Notes: generated by a model not told the origin, from the letters alone. A DNA stretch of 64,000 nt from Bolinopsis microptera (GCF_026151205.1 NC_087080.1:17025337-17089336), one strand, 5' to 3'; shown: positions 23,731 through 36,021, counted from the stretch's first letter. A program made the numbers and translations.

Positions 23731-24310
23731 TAAGACCTTTCTTGAAATTAGGGTTTCACACCACCAATCGCTTATAAAATAGGACAAAGACTCTTCAAGA
23801 AGTATACGAAATTAACGAGATCGAGAAAAAAGATGAGTAACTAGAGAGAGTGTTGAATTAAATATGGAGAAGGCAACCTCCAACCCAGCTGTATTTCTCA
23901 CATCTGGCTCAGGTATGTCGAAAGAGTATAGCAATTTGTAAACAGATAAGCAGATCTCATAGCCAGAAATAGGAAGGAGATGTATTGTACAGCAGGGTGT
24001 CAGAATTATTGGCGTGTTTGAAATTGTATGTGTATTTTATGATGAAATCAATATTTTTCGACGGGTCATAACTTTACTTCTGAATATCGAAATTACAAAA
24101 TTCAAAAACTGGTCTGTAGATAATCGTCTGAACTTTTTCAGAATTTAAAAATTTTGTGTTGATGTACCTCAAAACCCATAATTTAGGCCGTTATTTAAAG
24201 GGTCGATTCCATACTTGGTTAGATTTACGAAGGAGTAAGGGATTTATGTACCTCAGTATGACCGTATACGGAAGTTGGTCGATTTTCTCGTTAGTGTTCA
24301 GGCTTTCAGC
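23731..24310. other. Intergenic, nothing recognised
   Basis: No supported gene. An ATG at 23863 opens a short frame that runs into a GT at 23910, but no partner exon was identified. Confidence 0.4.
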
Positions 24311-25765
24311 TTATGCACTCCTGCGCGCAGTGTTGTGACCTCCCTTCGTCGTATTTTACACACATTTGGACGTTGGCAATTTATTCCATCGATAATTTTA
24401 AAGTTTTAACATTTTTATATTAAATTCTTTTTTTAATTTAGTTCTAAAACGATTGAGCTTGCTTTCTGTGAAAATTTAATGTACTTTCGTAAAATAATTT
24501 TGATGTGGCAGCGATTTGAAAAGGAAATTAGTTAAAAATAATACAAAAAAATCGGACATTTTTTGATATTAAAACATGAATAACTTGGGCTGTGTTGACA
24601 GTAGAAAAATTTATTAACCTCTATCCGACAGCTTTAAAATTTTTCTACGCGCCGCGCAAATCCACGCGCGCATTTTAGCGTGTCAAAATCGTTTAAAACT
24701 AGAATTAGTTGATGAAGGAGCATAATGCAGATCATACGTTGTACGTGTGGCTTGAACATTATGATTTCGCGCCATTTTTTGTTTCTGCACTCGCTTTGAA
24801 CTTTCATGGCTTTAACAGCAGTTATCGACTGACGACTTTGCTGTATTACATAGTGTACTTGGTACATAATTGATCAACGATAATAGGAGGAACCCCTGCA
24901 AGCTTTAAAGGGCTCGTGTTACTTTAACATCACTTTTGAATTTCACGAAAGCAGATAAAAGGTAGGTTTTCGTTGAATCAAAGTAAGCTAATATCAATTA
25001 GAACGAGTATAATTGTGTTACTTTAATACATCGCTTGGTACTGTATTTTATAGTTAACTAACGACATTCTCGCTTTAGGTTATTTTATATAAAACACTTT
25101 TATCATTGTTGATTGTGACTTGTCCAATCATTGCACTAGTTTATTACAAAGATTATCAAAATCTTGCGGTAAAATTATTATACAAGCACCCATAAATGAC
25201 AAAAGTCATTTAATTTCAACATTCCTCATTGCTTTTGTGATTTCCTGCAGCTCTTACTACTGGGCAGCTCTTACTACTGGGCAGGTCACCCCGTGGTGGT
25301 TCATGGAGGCGTCTAAAAAAAACTGACTGAACTATAATCTAAATATGATAAGTGCTTATTAACCTCTCTGCTTTAATTCAAACCTTTTATAGAATCTACA
25401 TATGAACTTACAATATTTTGCAGTTTTAGTGACGTTGCAGAAACTCCGGAATACTGTGGATTGGGAGGAGGAGAAAGTGATAATTCTGTTATATGGCCTG
25501 TTTCTAGGACACGATAAACTTCCTAATAAGGTATTTTTTTCAGGATACGATAAACTTCTTAATAAGGTATGATCTGTAGCTAGGACACGATTAACTTCCT
25601 AATACAGTATGTGTAGATGATAACCTTCCTTCCTCTTCTAGATCAGATGGCTAAGTTACGGTGCAAAGACGGGTAGCTTGAGACTACCCGTTGTTACCTA
25701 TAATCTAACTCACTCTTTCCACATACGCGGCTAACCTGTTCCCGATCAATATTCAGGTAGTGGAG

Positions 25766-26272
25766 AACTTAGAGTTAGATTATTTATTCCGCTTTTTGAT
25801 TTTCCCCAGTCTTCATGCTAGATTCCCGTTCATTTTAGAGCCTCATTTAATCAGTCGGCCTTACTAAAGAACCTCTCACCCTAATAAGAACACGTAACTT
25901 GAAGTCTGATCGACTACATAGCTTTCGCTACAGCACTAACACGTGTATTTACAGAGGAGCAAAAGTTTGCGGAGGCATCCTAGAACGGTACATATTTTAA
26001 CATATCATGCACGGGTGCCATTCTGTTTGTTTGGTTCACAGTTATTTCCTACTCCTAAACTCCGTGTTCGGACTTTTGATTTCTGTACCAGTTTATCATT
26101 AACTTAGAGTTAGATTATTTATTCCGCTTTTTGATTTTCCCCACTCTCCATGCTATTATTGCTAGATTCCCGTTCATTTCAGAGCCTCATTTAATCAGTC
26201 GGCCTTACTAAAGAACCTCTCACCCTCTTAAGAACACGTAACTTTAAGTCTGATCAACTACATAGCTTTCGC
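25766..26272. repeat. Direct duplication of about 165 bp, 335 bp apart
   Basis: The segment beginning AACTTAGAGTTAGATTATTT at 25766 recurs at 26101. The copies run to GCTTTCGC at 25928 and 26272. The second copy has a small insertion (TGCTATTAT). Confidence 0.85.
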
Positions 26273-26456
26273 ATACCGTTTCGTATCACGTATTTATCAT
26301 CTCTCCTTCTTCAGAGACTGGCTTTATTTCAACATACCGTATCGTATCACGTTTTTATCGTCTCTCCTTCTTCAGAGACAGGCTTTATTTCAATATACCG
26401 TATCGTATCACGTTTTTATCGTCTCTCCTTCTTCAGAGACAGGCTTTCTTTCAGCA
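26273..26456. repeat. 61-bp tandem repeat, three copies
   Basis: Units begin ATACCG at 26273, 26334 and 26395 and share CTCTCCTTCTTCAGAGAC. Immediately adjacent to the larger duplication. Confidence 0.9.
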
Positions 26457-26765
26457 TGGTTACCCAGAGACTTGATGGTATCAGGGTTCTCGATGTTCTG
26501 AGTAATGAATTTAGTTTTTCCCTTCATTCATTCTAAGTCCCACTGTGGCAGCAACCCTTTCTATCTCTTGCATCAGCGTCTCTGTCTCCTTTTCAGTATC
26601 TGCTATCAGAGCAATGTCATCCACAAAACCAGTGACCGATATCTTCTCCACCTTGACTCTCCTACTCCTATAAGGCTAAATGGTAAATCCTATTTCAGGG
26701 TGCTTGCTTAAGGCTTGTCTCATGCAATAGTCTAGGGCTATTATAATGAACAGGTACGGTATGGT
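26455..26765 (-). pseudogene. Reverse-transcriptase fragment (FVDD box)
   Basis: The minus-strand reading gives PYLFIIIALDYCMRQAL, then VTGFVDDIALIADTEKETE, IERVAATVGLRMNEGK, and after a one-base insertion TKFITQNIENPD. The FVDD box and the following helix identify motif C and D of a LINE palm. There is an in-frame TAG near 26677 and a frameshift near 26523, so it is dead. It lies inside the 24316-28384 element. Confidence 0.65.
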
Positions 26766-28389
26766 GCTAACATCTGCAAGATCTTAAGGAGAGAGTGGCG
26801 TGACACACCCTCTGTAATCAATAACATTTTGCGAAACTTTCAGAAATACTAAGTTTGACCCAGATTTAAAGGTCGCTAGACTGAATGTAATATTTCAGTT
26901 AACAACTCTACCTCGATTCGATGCAGTGCACAGTGGGAAAGGTTGAAGTTGACGTTCAAGCAGTCACCCTGCCGAACAAGAAATCTTTCAGGCCAAGAGG
27001 CTAGGTGACTAGAAACTCAATCACTATATCCGTGAAACTTGTCGGGAGCACTGTTATGTGAGTTATTTTACCTTCTAAATTCCAATGAGCATGAAAATTA
27101 CCCAGGTTCATAAAATGCACGAAAATGAACAAAAATTAATATTCTCCTAAAACTAAAAGTGCTCAGAACGGTTTAAAACTGGCCGGAAAGCGTTTAGATT
27201 GGTCCTAGGACCACTCAAACCAAGTTTGGGAATCACTGCATGTCTACAACCGATGTAACCAATGTTCCAAAATGTTCCAATTTTGTCCCAATAACTCGTT
27301 CACCAGCCTACCTCCGTTCACCAGCATGCGCTGTGACCGTCATGGTCACGGCGCAAGATGCGCGGATTTTAAAATGGAGGGAACACATTTTAATTGCCAT
27401 TGTACATTATAGTACATAGTGGAGTGTGGAGTGTGTGGTCTGATACTTGATAGTAGACAGAGGTTATATTTGAAACATTCCCGGTGCCTTCAACTGTTCT
27501 TTACTGTGCATGCACTGACTATTTGATTGCTTAAACGAATAGGCGAGCCTTCAAAAACATTAGTTTCAATGTTTTCATAGTTTTATGATGCAAATATAAT
27601 TTTTCCATTTACATAACTGATAATACCCCCAATATCTTTTCAGTTGTGGAGGTCGGACCGAAACTGTAATCAGACACTAAACATTGACGAGGACCAATTA
27701 CTCTACTCTTTCAATGATTAATAAAGATCGCTGATTGCTTTTACTAATGTATAATGTTAAAATGAAAGAGAAACTATCGAGACGAAAGAGAAAAAGGCAC
27801 TCATTTATTTATAGTTTTATGTCTTAACAATGATATTCGAAAGCTAATTTTAAAAACTGGCTCTGAATCCTTGCTAAATGATTTGGGAAGGTGTAAGGGC
27901 TTAATATGCCTGTAGACATCATTTTCAGTGGGTTTTATGAAGTTTATGATTAGAGTATATTTTGGGACTGAAATAAGCGCAAGACCTTCGACGTTTCTAT
28001 TCCTACTGTTTTTTTAATTTAGCAAATATACAAACAAATTTTATACTGTTGTAAAGATAAAATATTTAGTTATCGGATAGAGACTTGAAAATTAAGTATT
28101 ACAATAACCAAGCTAAAATATTCAATGTTAAACTCAAAAATTTTCACGCGTCTATGAAGAAATATTTAGTTCTGCGCGTAGTTTTTTGGTCACATCTACG
28201 GCAAATTTTCGCCAATTTTGTTCATAGTTTCAAAATGTTATTTAGTAGACAAATTACTTTCGGACTACATCCATATTGTTTATTTAAGTCTAAAAGAAAC
28301 AACATTTATTTGACTTCAAAATTGTTCAATCTGAATACGAGCTAATTACGACGAAGGGAGGTCACAACACTGCGCGCAGGAGTGTTATG

Positions 28390-28806
28390 CTTTTGTTAGG
28401 GATTGGGTTAGGGTTAGGGTTGGGATCAGATTTCACCTAGCCATGAGTCTAGTACGAGTACTGCGTGACGCGCTTAATTCACCTCCAACCTCCTGTGCCG
28501 CTTTCGGCGGTCGCGCGCTACTGCAAGCGAGAGGGCTCTGGTTTACTTTGGTTTACTGGGCGCCTGTCATTCCGCCGAATCTTTATTCGTTTATATTTTT
28601 ATGAACATAATAGCCTGGGGTTTCACCTAACCATGTGCTTTCGCGTCACTTCGGGCGCCCTTGTTTACCGCCGTGAGGCGGGCGCGCGCTACTCAATTAA
28701 ACAAATAATCAATTAGAGCAAGGATGAGATAGAGTTAAAGTTTCGAATAGTCGTTCAGGGCCAGCTAGAGAGCGGGTTGAAAAAGTCACGTGACAGTCGA
28801 GTGTTG
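28390..28806. other. GC-richer repeat block with a telomere-like stretch
   Basis: No gene. It starts with TTAGGG-type repeats at 28396-28425. At 28566-28625 GTCATTCCGCCG is followed by ATTTTTATGAA and AGCCTGGGGT, the same word order as in the inverted ends of the transposon at 54098-58404. Confidence 0.5.
28396..28425 (+). repeat. Short interstitial telomere-like repeat
   Basis: Imperfect TTAGGG units in a row, including GGGTTAGGGTTAGGGTTGGG. Only about four units, so a relic of repair or a transposon end is as likely as a telomeric origin. Confidence 0.6.
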
Positions 28807-28929
28807 TAGCGCGATGCACTACTGGGTCGCGCGCGCATCAAATAATGCTTCTCGCAATCGGCGAGATGCACCACTGTGCCTCACCGAGCTGCGAAGGATT
28901 GACATCGTGAATCAAAGTAGTGCGTGGAG

Positions 28930-29955
28930 GCTCAATACATTATAAACAATGGACAAGCTATTTCACTTTTCACAGCGAAATGAACAGAGGGGTGTTTGAA
29001 TTTGTTATTATTTGATACATGTTTCGTATCCAAATATCAGAGATATTATGGATACACCATGAAGGAACATCTCTGCGCGGCGTAAGTAAATTTACAAGTT
29101 CGCGCGAAAAATTGTCTTATTTTCCTGGCGCTTTGTTCTTGCGCCGGGAGTGAATCACTAATTAGCTAACTACTTCACTAGCATAATCTACAATCTAGAT
29201 CTACAATACGAAGTAAGAGTTACCACGTTACTCTTTTATTTCTCCGTTAAGCCTACAATTCTAATAACTAACAATGGATTATGAGGTCAATTAAATGTCC
29301 ATAGATATGGATTATAGAAATTATATAAACACATAATTGAACAGCATGAGACAAGTGGAAAACTAACAAACGAATAGATTTCAAGCTCGTAAAGGATCGT
29401 TGCTGGATATTGGAGATTTCAAAACTGTAGTCCGACAGTCAAAGTTCTCTTGTCTAACTTTAGTGCGTATCGAACTTGACTCCAGATAGAGCACTTTAGT
29501 TCGACAGAGTCGAACCTCAGGGTTTGTCGAACTACATGGTAAGTGACGAACTAGAGTGCGTGTCGAACTTGGGTACGTGTACCGAATTTACCATGGTAAA
29601 AACATCTTCACACCGTAAAATGGGCAAAAGCTACAATAACGGTTTCTCCGACATTGTTTACAGCGGGCAATATCCTTTATTTCATTCAATTCTTCTGAAG
29701 TGTTCATGACCAAATTACGGCTTTTGCCGGGACAACCTATACACCCTTTTAATTTTGACAGGGCAGCTCAGAAGTAGATGGTTCTAAAACAAAACATAAA
29801 TAAATCTAATCCCTTTAAAATAAATATGCTACCTTCTAGCTTACTCATAGAACACAACTCGGAATGAGCTTTTATACTTCATATTCAAATCAAGCGGTAA
29901 GTAAATATTGATAATATAACTAAATCTACTGCATTATAATCCACCTTGCGTGGCT
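28930..29955. other. Non-coding interior of inverted-end block
   Basis: No gene recognised. Several TCGAACT words repeat between about 29460 and 29580. Confidence 0.4.
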
Positions 29956-29959
29956 GAGA

Positions 29960-30240
29960 GGACCAATTCGTTCTCTCGACAGTTCAGGACTCAGAACCCC
30001 TTAAATTTTTTAATGGCAGGTCTATCCTGTGAAGGCACCAAATAAATCTTTGCAATTCCCATCCAAAATTCTTCTCTAAGAGGGCTATAATCCCATTGTG
30101 ACGTCCGGTGTTGACGTTAGTGGCGTAACAGCCACAAGATCTTAGTGGCGAGTTGTCTAATGTCGATCCTAAGCTCATCACAATGCTGCATCTTTTCTCC
30201 CGTCAAGGTAGAGCGACTCCACGTCTTTCAGATTCCGAAG
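29960..30240 (-). pseudogene. Transposon-associated protein fragment (NTGxxxGIIxLLE...LH)
   Basis: The minus-strand frame contains ATNVNTGRHNGIIALLEKNF and CLHRIDLPLKNL. I recall this pattern (NTG, GVI, LE, then LHxNELPLRHL) from the central part of a large multi-copy protein family in invertebrates, probably transposon-encoded and not formally named by me. Only about 50 residues are left. The C-terminal part of what may be the same family is in the gene at 55363-57275. Confidence 0.4.
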
Positions 30241-30601
30241 GTCTTCTAACTCATTCTCTTTAGATCGCTGCACTATCTTTGGATTTCTTCAGTCTCCTGA
30301 AATATATTATGTCACAATAGATCATTAGATGATACGTAAAGATACTGTACAGGCAATCCATGATTGTTGATTTGTTTGCATACCCAAAAATATTTCTTTT
30401 GTATTAATAGCTTATAAAAACCCCAACATTAGGATGTATTTGAAAAGTAACTTAAAACGACATGCAGAGCGACCAATAACGCCTGAATCAATGCTTGGTA
30501 GCACAAACCGGAGGTTAAAAATGAATATTTGACCACATGGTGACATGGTTGTTGCATGGGTCACTTGCAAGTTCATATATCACATACCTACTTGGTTTTA
30601 C

Positions 30602-31614
30602 ATTTCGGAAAGCAGCGTGGGTTTCAGAGTTCCGACTCCACTTGAGGATATGCTCCTGATAGCGTAATCCAGTTTCTTTATATTTGGGATAACCTCCGAA
30701 ACAGAAACCATGTCCCCCTCCGCCGCTTTTGTGGTGATGTAGAATGGCTTCAGTACCGCAATAGCTTTGGTCAGAAGATCCCAATCGTGAGGAGTCATCT
30801 GCAAAATTCAGTTGATCAATACTTAGCCTGTACATTGAGAAGTGAGCTAGGAATTAGGAGGTCCAGCGGACAAGAATTTGTTCCAGTTACATTCCAGGGA
30901 CATTGATTCTCTAAACTTGATGTTAACTAGTGCTACTCAGAAAATGAGAGATGAGTCAAAAGAGCTGCATGTAAACTGACCTGTTGAGATGCAGACAACG
31001 ATAACTCTGCATTTTGAGCGGTGATTGTTATTGCATATTTTTTATTCTGAAAGGCCTGGAACATCATGTAATAACTGTTCCATCTCGTGTCCACTGCAAC
31101 TGGTCTGATGAGAGTTGCCTCTACTGCTTGATTTTCATTCAGTAGACGTTTACCTGCATGTGCGGGATAGTTTAACATATGATAGTTAAGAAATGATAAA
31201 CGCAAGTCGTAACAATGATAGTTTTGCCAAGATTATGTCACTCAACGAACATGTACCTACGGCAACATTTTAATCAAACGTTATTAATGTGTACATTTCA
31301 GTAAGAAAATATTTTGAATCAGCCGTTATTATCAGATTAAGTATGTGACAATGAAATCATCAAACAGAAAACCTAAGGTAAATGTAGTGATTCTCACCTG
31401 CAGGGGTTCTAAACTCCTTGATAAGACTCTTGATCTTTTTGATAAGCCAGTTAACTCCACTTTGAGAAAAACAGAATTCTTTACGATGAGATTCAGTAGA
31501 TGGAGAAAACAGGATCCAGGCGGAAAAAGCCTTTTTCATGTTCGAAGCAGTGTCGCTGATAACGCAGTGAAGTTTCTCTTCGGACAGACCCCATGCCTGC
31601 AGTACAAATGACAC
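30602..31614 (-). CDS. hAT-family transposase-like gene, three spliced exons (partial)
   Basis: Exon 1 (31614-31398) encodes WGLSEEKLHCVISDTASNMKKAF-type sequence, the hAT catalytic-domain motif around the second Asp (SDTASNM). It ends with CTGCAG before GTGAGA. Exon 2 (31153-30981) continues in phase with KRLLNENQ, then DTRWNSYYMMFQAF, the conserved hAT TRWNS box, and ends at CAACAG before GTCAGT. Exon 3 (30798-30602) starts after TTTTGCAG with HDWDLLTKAIAVLKPFYITT and SVSEVIPNIKKL, the helical region near the C-terminal dimerisation domain. Joins are in phase (1 and 0) and no stop interrupts the 190 or so residues. The BED finger and the dimerisation end were not found. It is either an intron-bearing hAT element or a domesticated ZBED-type gene. 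Confidence 0.65.
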
Positions 31615-31813
31615 ATTGTTCTTTAACGAGCCACGTAATAATTTGTAATTAGAAACTATGTGGGCAGCTAACGGTTAATATTTTCTACTATCAAAAAGCT
31701 AAGCGCACTATGATGAACTCGAAATGAGCATGTATTTCGAATTTTACAATCTATATGGCATTGGCAGTCCTGAGTTCTGAGTTTGAACTTTGATCATGGG
31801 GTTAGAAATAAAA

Positions 31814-33279
31814 TATTAGCCTGTACTGGCTCAATAAAATGTGACCTCCAGATCAGTAAAATTAAGGGTGCTGGAAGAGCTGCATAGAGTCCACTAGTAT
31901 TTAATATTAGCCTGTACTGGCTCAATAAAATGTGACCTCCAGATCAGTAAATTTATGGGTGCTGGAAGAGCTGCATAGAGTCCACTAGTATTTAATATTA
32001 GCCTGTACTGGCTCAATAAAATGTGACCTCCAGATCAGTAAAATTAAGGGTGCTGGAAGAGCTGCATAGAGTCCACTAGTATTTAATATTAGCCTGTACT
32101 GGTTCAATAAAATGTGACCTCCAGATCAGTAAAATTAGGGGTGCTGGAAGAGCTGCATAGAGTCCACTAGTATTTAATATTAGCCTGTACTGGCTCAATA
32201 AAATGTGACCTCCAGATCAGTAAAATTAAGGGTGCTGGAAGAATTTGCATAGAGTCCACTATTATTTAATATTAGCCTGTACTGGCTCAATAAAATGTGA
32301 CCTCCAGATCAGTAAAATTAAGGGTGCTGGAAGAGCTGCATAGAGTCCACTAGTATTTAATATTAGCCTGTACTGGCTCAATAAAATGTGACCTCCAGAT
32401 CAGTAAAATTAAGGGTGCTGGAAGAGCTGCATAGAGTTCACTAGTATTTAATATTAGCCTGTACTGGCTCAATAAAATGTGACCTCCAGATCAGTAAAAT
32501 TAAGGGTGCTGGAAGAGCTGCATAGAGTCCACTAGTATTCAATATTAGCCTGTACTGGCTCAATAAAATGTGACCTCCAGATCAGTCAAATTAAGGGTGC
32601 TGGAAGAATTTGCATAGAGTCCACTAGTATTTAATATTAGCCTGTACTGGCTCAATAAAATGTGACCTCCAGATCAGTAAATTTATGGGTGCTGGAAGAG
32701 CTGCATAGAGTCCACAAGTATTTAATATTAGCCTGTACTGGCTCAATAAAATGTGACCTCCATATCAGTAAAATTAAGGGTGCTGGAAGAGCTGCATAGA
32801 GTCCACTAGTATTTAATATTAGCCTGTACTGGCTCAATAAAATGTGACCTCCAGATCAGTAAAATTAGGGGTGCTGGAAGAGCTGCATAGAGTCCACTAG
32901 TATTTAATATTAGCCTGTACTAGCTCAATAAAATGTGACCTCCAGATCAGTAAATTCAGGGGTGCTGGAAGAGCTGCATAGAGTCCACTAGTATTTAATA
33001 TTAGCCTGTACTGGCTCAATAAAATATGACCTCCAGATCAGTAAAATTAGGGGTGCTGGAAGAGTTGCATAGAGTCCACTAGTATTTAATATTAGCCTGT
33101 ACTGGCTCAATAAAATGTGACCTCCAGATCAGTCAAATTAAGGGTGCTGGAAGAGCTGCATAGAGTCCACTAGTATTTAATATTAGCCTGTACTGGCTCA
33201 ATAAAATGTGACCTCCAGATCAGTAAATTTAGGGGTGCTGGAAGAGCTGCATAGAGTCCACTAGTATTTAATATTAGCC
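31814..33279. repeat. 91-bp tandem repeat, about 16 copies
   Basis: Units begin TATTAGCCTGTACTGGCTCA (first at 31814, next at 31905). They share GACCTCCAGATCAGT, GGTGCTGGAAGA and CATAGAGTCCACTAG. Variation is mostly single-base, with TTTGC against CTGC as a recurring difference. Confidence 0.95.
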
Positions 33280-34196
33280 CCAAAAAAGCGGTCCTGGTCG
33301 AGCCTTGGCTTTAACGAGTTGGAAGCAACCAGAGAGATGGTTAGATGTATAAATTTGGGGATTGAAGTGGTTTGCAATAACCAGAGAGATGTTAAACAAA
33401 TTGAACAACAGGTTGAACAAAAAAGCATGTGTAAAAAGTTATCGAGTGATAAAATAGGACAAAGGAGAAAGCATAGATATGATCTTAGGCAGCTAGACGC
33501 CAGCTAGCTCATCGCGGTGTCACATGACTTTAATACCACGATATCATTGGTCATCTATATATCCAATGCGAAATATAAATATAGCGCGTTTTTCATGAAT
33601 CAGTAGCGCCGTACAAAAATTAAGCAGTCTGGAACAAAATTACAAGTTTTCAGTTTACAGACATATTGAAACATTTCAATTTTTGTTTGCATGAAGGTTC
33701 TAATGACTTAATAAAGTCGTTTAGATAATAAAAATACTACAAAGATACCAAGTAAACTCACAAATATTGCAACTTGGTTAAAAACAATGCATTTAACTGT
33801 TTTGGTGGCGCGCGCGCCATCTCAGTCAATTACTCCCATATTTGGTCAAATAGGATAATAGGGACGCAGAATATGCGTCCCTCTAAAAAGTCCGATTCCC
33901 TTCATGGTATGCCCCTTTTTCCGCCTTCGGCGGCGCGCGCTTCGCGCGCGAAAAGTGGCATGCAACGTATGTCAAGTTATTATATATTCAAATTACAAAA
34001 TTTGAAAGTACATTTTTTGCTCGGACGTGGTTTATATGTTATTTGTCAGCCGTTAAAATTATAACTGTTGCATATATAAGTTGGCACAGTTACATCTCCA
34101 CTGAAACCACACTCCTTAAACTTCGTGCATTGCTGTAACTTCTTTCAAATTTCATGAATCGAAGTAAAATCTTTTGCAATGTATTAAGAATTAATA
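33280..34196. other. Non-coding interior with GC hairpins
   Basis: No gene recognised. The frame at 33319-33507 has no domain features. GC-rich CGCGCGC words are clustered at 33810-33950. Confidence 0.4.
33907..33964. other. Nested GC hairpins
   Basis: Two adjacent perfect hairpins, CCGCC-TTC-GGCGG and CGCGCGC-TTC-GCGCGCG, sit between outer arms TGCCCCTTTT and AAAAGTGGCA that can also pair. Together they form a compound cruciform of about 56 bp inside a transposon-rich block. Confidence 0.7.
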
Positions 34197-34322
34197 TTTG
34201 ATTCACGATGTCAATCCTTCCCAGCTCGGCAAGGCCCAATGGTGCATTAGTGCATTTTGCCGATCTACGGTTGCGAGAAGAATTATTTGATGCGCGGCGC
34301 GGCCCAGTAGTGCATTGCGCTA

Positions 34323-35987
34323 CAAAATTAATATATACACTTTTACAAATCATTTGGAATACTTTTGAAAAGGCATAACATGCTCAAAAATACTACCAAC
34401 GTATTTCTCCGTAATAACGATAGCGTGAGTAGCTTTCGTCGAGGTCTTTCGAAATTGATCTTAGAAGATTTCCCGTTCAATTTTGGACGTGGAACTAAAC
34501 AGCAACTCAATGCAAATTCACATAAGCTTGAAATTGCGTAGTAGAGCAATGGACACAATTTGTGATTTGATTTATTGATCGCTATGCTGTATGCACGAAT
34601 ATTCGTTTAAGAACCGATGATCGATGGGCTAGCAGTATTGCTATACATTACATGAGTTGTTTGTCCACACAGTGCTTGCACACCCAATACAACACCGGCG
34701 GCGTGTTACACAATCCTTTTTCTAACATTCTCGAACATCATCGAAAATGGAAATGTGGTAAATTTTGGTTCTCCACAGGGTCTCAGCATTTAGTTTCGAA
34801 GGTTCTAAGCTAAAGTGTCAATGTAATTGATCCTCAGAATCGTTAAGTCCTTCAGTAGTAGGACTGATGATAAGATTAGATTATATTCGTAAATCATGAC
34901 CAGCAGATATGACACCAGCAATATACAAAAGTTAAACTGGAGAATGATAAGTCTACTTGAGTGCAGAGTTATCTTGCAGCTTTTGATGGTTTGTCCTTCT
35001 CTGTTCGAACAATAGATAATCTTGAAACCTATTTATTGGTGCCTTTTATCTTCAACATACACCATCTAATGTTTAAGGAATGCTATTGAATCTACTAGTT
35101 CAACAAATATTTCACTTGATAACAAGCTTGCAGCGCTTGTGAAACCGTAAAATGCTTGTAGAATCAAATCTGTCTTATCTGCAACCATTCGATGTCTGGT
35201 GATGACATTCCAAACCAGTCACAATCACAAGTAAACTATTTCAGCATACATTACTAATTTGTCAGCTATCTAAAGCATTATGTATTACCCTCTAACAAGG
35301 CGTTGCATCTGAGTAAACAACTAACTGTTAGACAGTGTATTGGATGGAATGTATACAATCTCAAACCAATTACCTATGAACTATCAAACTCTCAATCTGA
35401 TTTATTATGTTTCAACTTATCGAATTGAAAGCAGAGTTTATTTTTTAAAACTTTTAAATATCTTCACACGATTAACTTATTCCCCACATCACATTGCTTT
35501 TACTAGTTTTTTTTACTAGTCTTTAACTACATTTTTTGCCCACAAATAGGGCATTGCGTAAGTCAATTTTGAGTTAGCTGACCGTGTTTTAAGATTTGTA
35601 AATTAGTCCACCAACTGACAAAACAATTAGACCCTTTCTGATTTTTTGATATTTGTTTCTGATGAGAAACATTTGCAGCTGTTCGAAAATACGACTAATC
35701 CAAAACCCTCTCCAGTAGACACATTGTCATTGCAAATATAAAAACCAGTCCATAGATAGACCAGCTGTTGTGTCCCTGTGGTATCGTGACGGATTGACTT
35801 TCACAGACAAATCTCTCCATAGTGTCCATCTATCGCAAGGACGCACAGTATTGATTGTGCAATGCTAAGCTAAACTATTCCAGAAGGAGCAAAAACAGCC
35901 AGGATGAAGTCATTTTCTTAGTAGACAGAGCTACAAAAACGGTCTCAACTTAAAATTTATCTGCTTGATCTTCTAAGAGTTCTCATA
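34323..35987. other. Intergenic, nothing recognised
   Basis: About 1.66 kb of AT-rich sequence without a recognisable gene, RNA or repeat. Confidence 0.45.
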
Positions 35988-36021
35988 AATTAGAATTAGA
36001 ATTAGAATTAGAATTAGAATC
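35988..36021 (-). repeat. TTCTAA microsatellite tail of the LINE
   Basis: Five to six copies of TTAGAA on the plus strand, directly at the expected 3' end of the minus-strand LINE. Confidence 0.75.

Larger units (their letters stand above)
24316..28384. mobile_element. 4.07-kb transposon with perfect 38-bp inverted ends
   Basis: The first 38 bp (CACTCCTGCGCGCAGTG...) and the last 38 bp are exact inverse complements. TTATG flanks both sides (24311-24315 and 28385-28389), a 5-bp target duplication. Ends starting with CAC together with a 5-bp duplication recall the Transib/RAG group, but this is inference because no transposase was recognised inside. The interior holds a 163-172-bp direct duplication, a 61-bp triplicate and a broken reverse-transcriptase fragment. 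It is probably a non-autonomous or decayed copy. The perfect ends suggest recent movement. Confidence 0.8.
28807..34322. mobile_element. Inverted-end block enclosing hAT-like exons
   Basis: About 110 bp at 28807-28920 recur inverted at 34197-34322. Both read inward from TAGCGC, then ATGCACTACTGGG, a GC-rich stretch, CATCAAATAAT, TTCTCGCAA, and GGATTGACATCGTGAATCAAA. The TAGxG start fits the loose hAT end consensus. The flanking eight bases do not match, so a clean single insertion is not proven; two inverted copies of a smaller repeat are possible. Inside lie hAT transposase exons, a second transposon protein fragment and a 91-bp array. Confidence 0.5.

Noticed and set aside
23863-23910. Short ATG exon ending at a GT
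   Set aside because: No second exon or recognisable protein; could arise by chance.
34960-35070. Possible hAT N-terminal fragment (AFDGLSFSV)
   Set aside because: Too short and on the opposite strand from the hAT exons; similarity is only suggestive.
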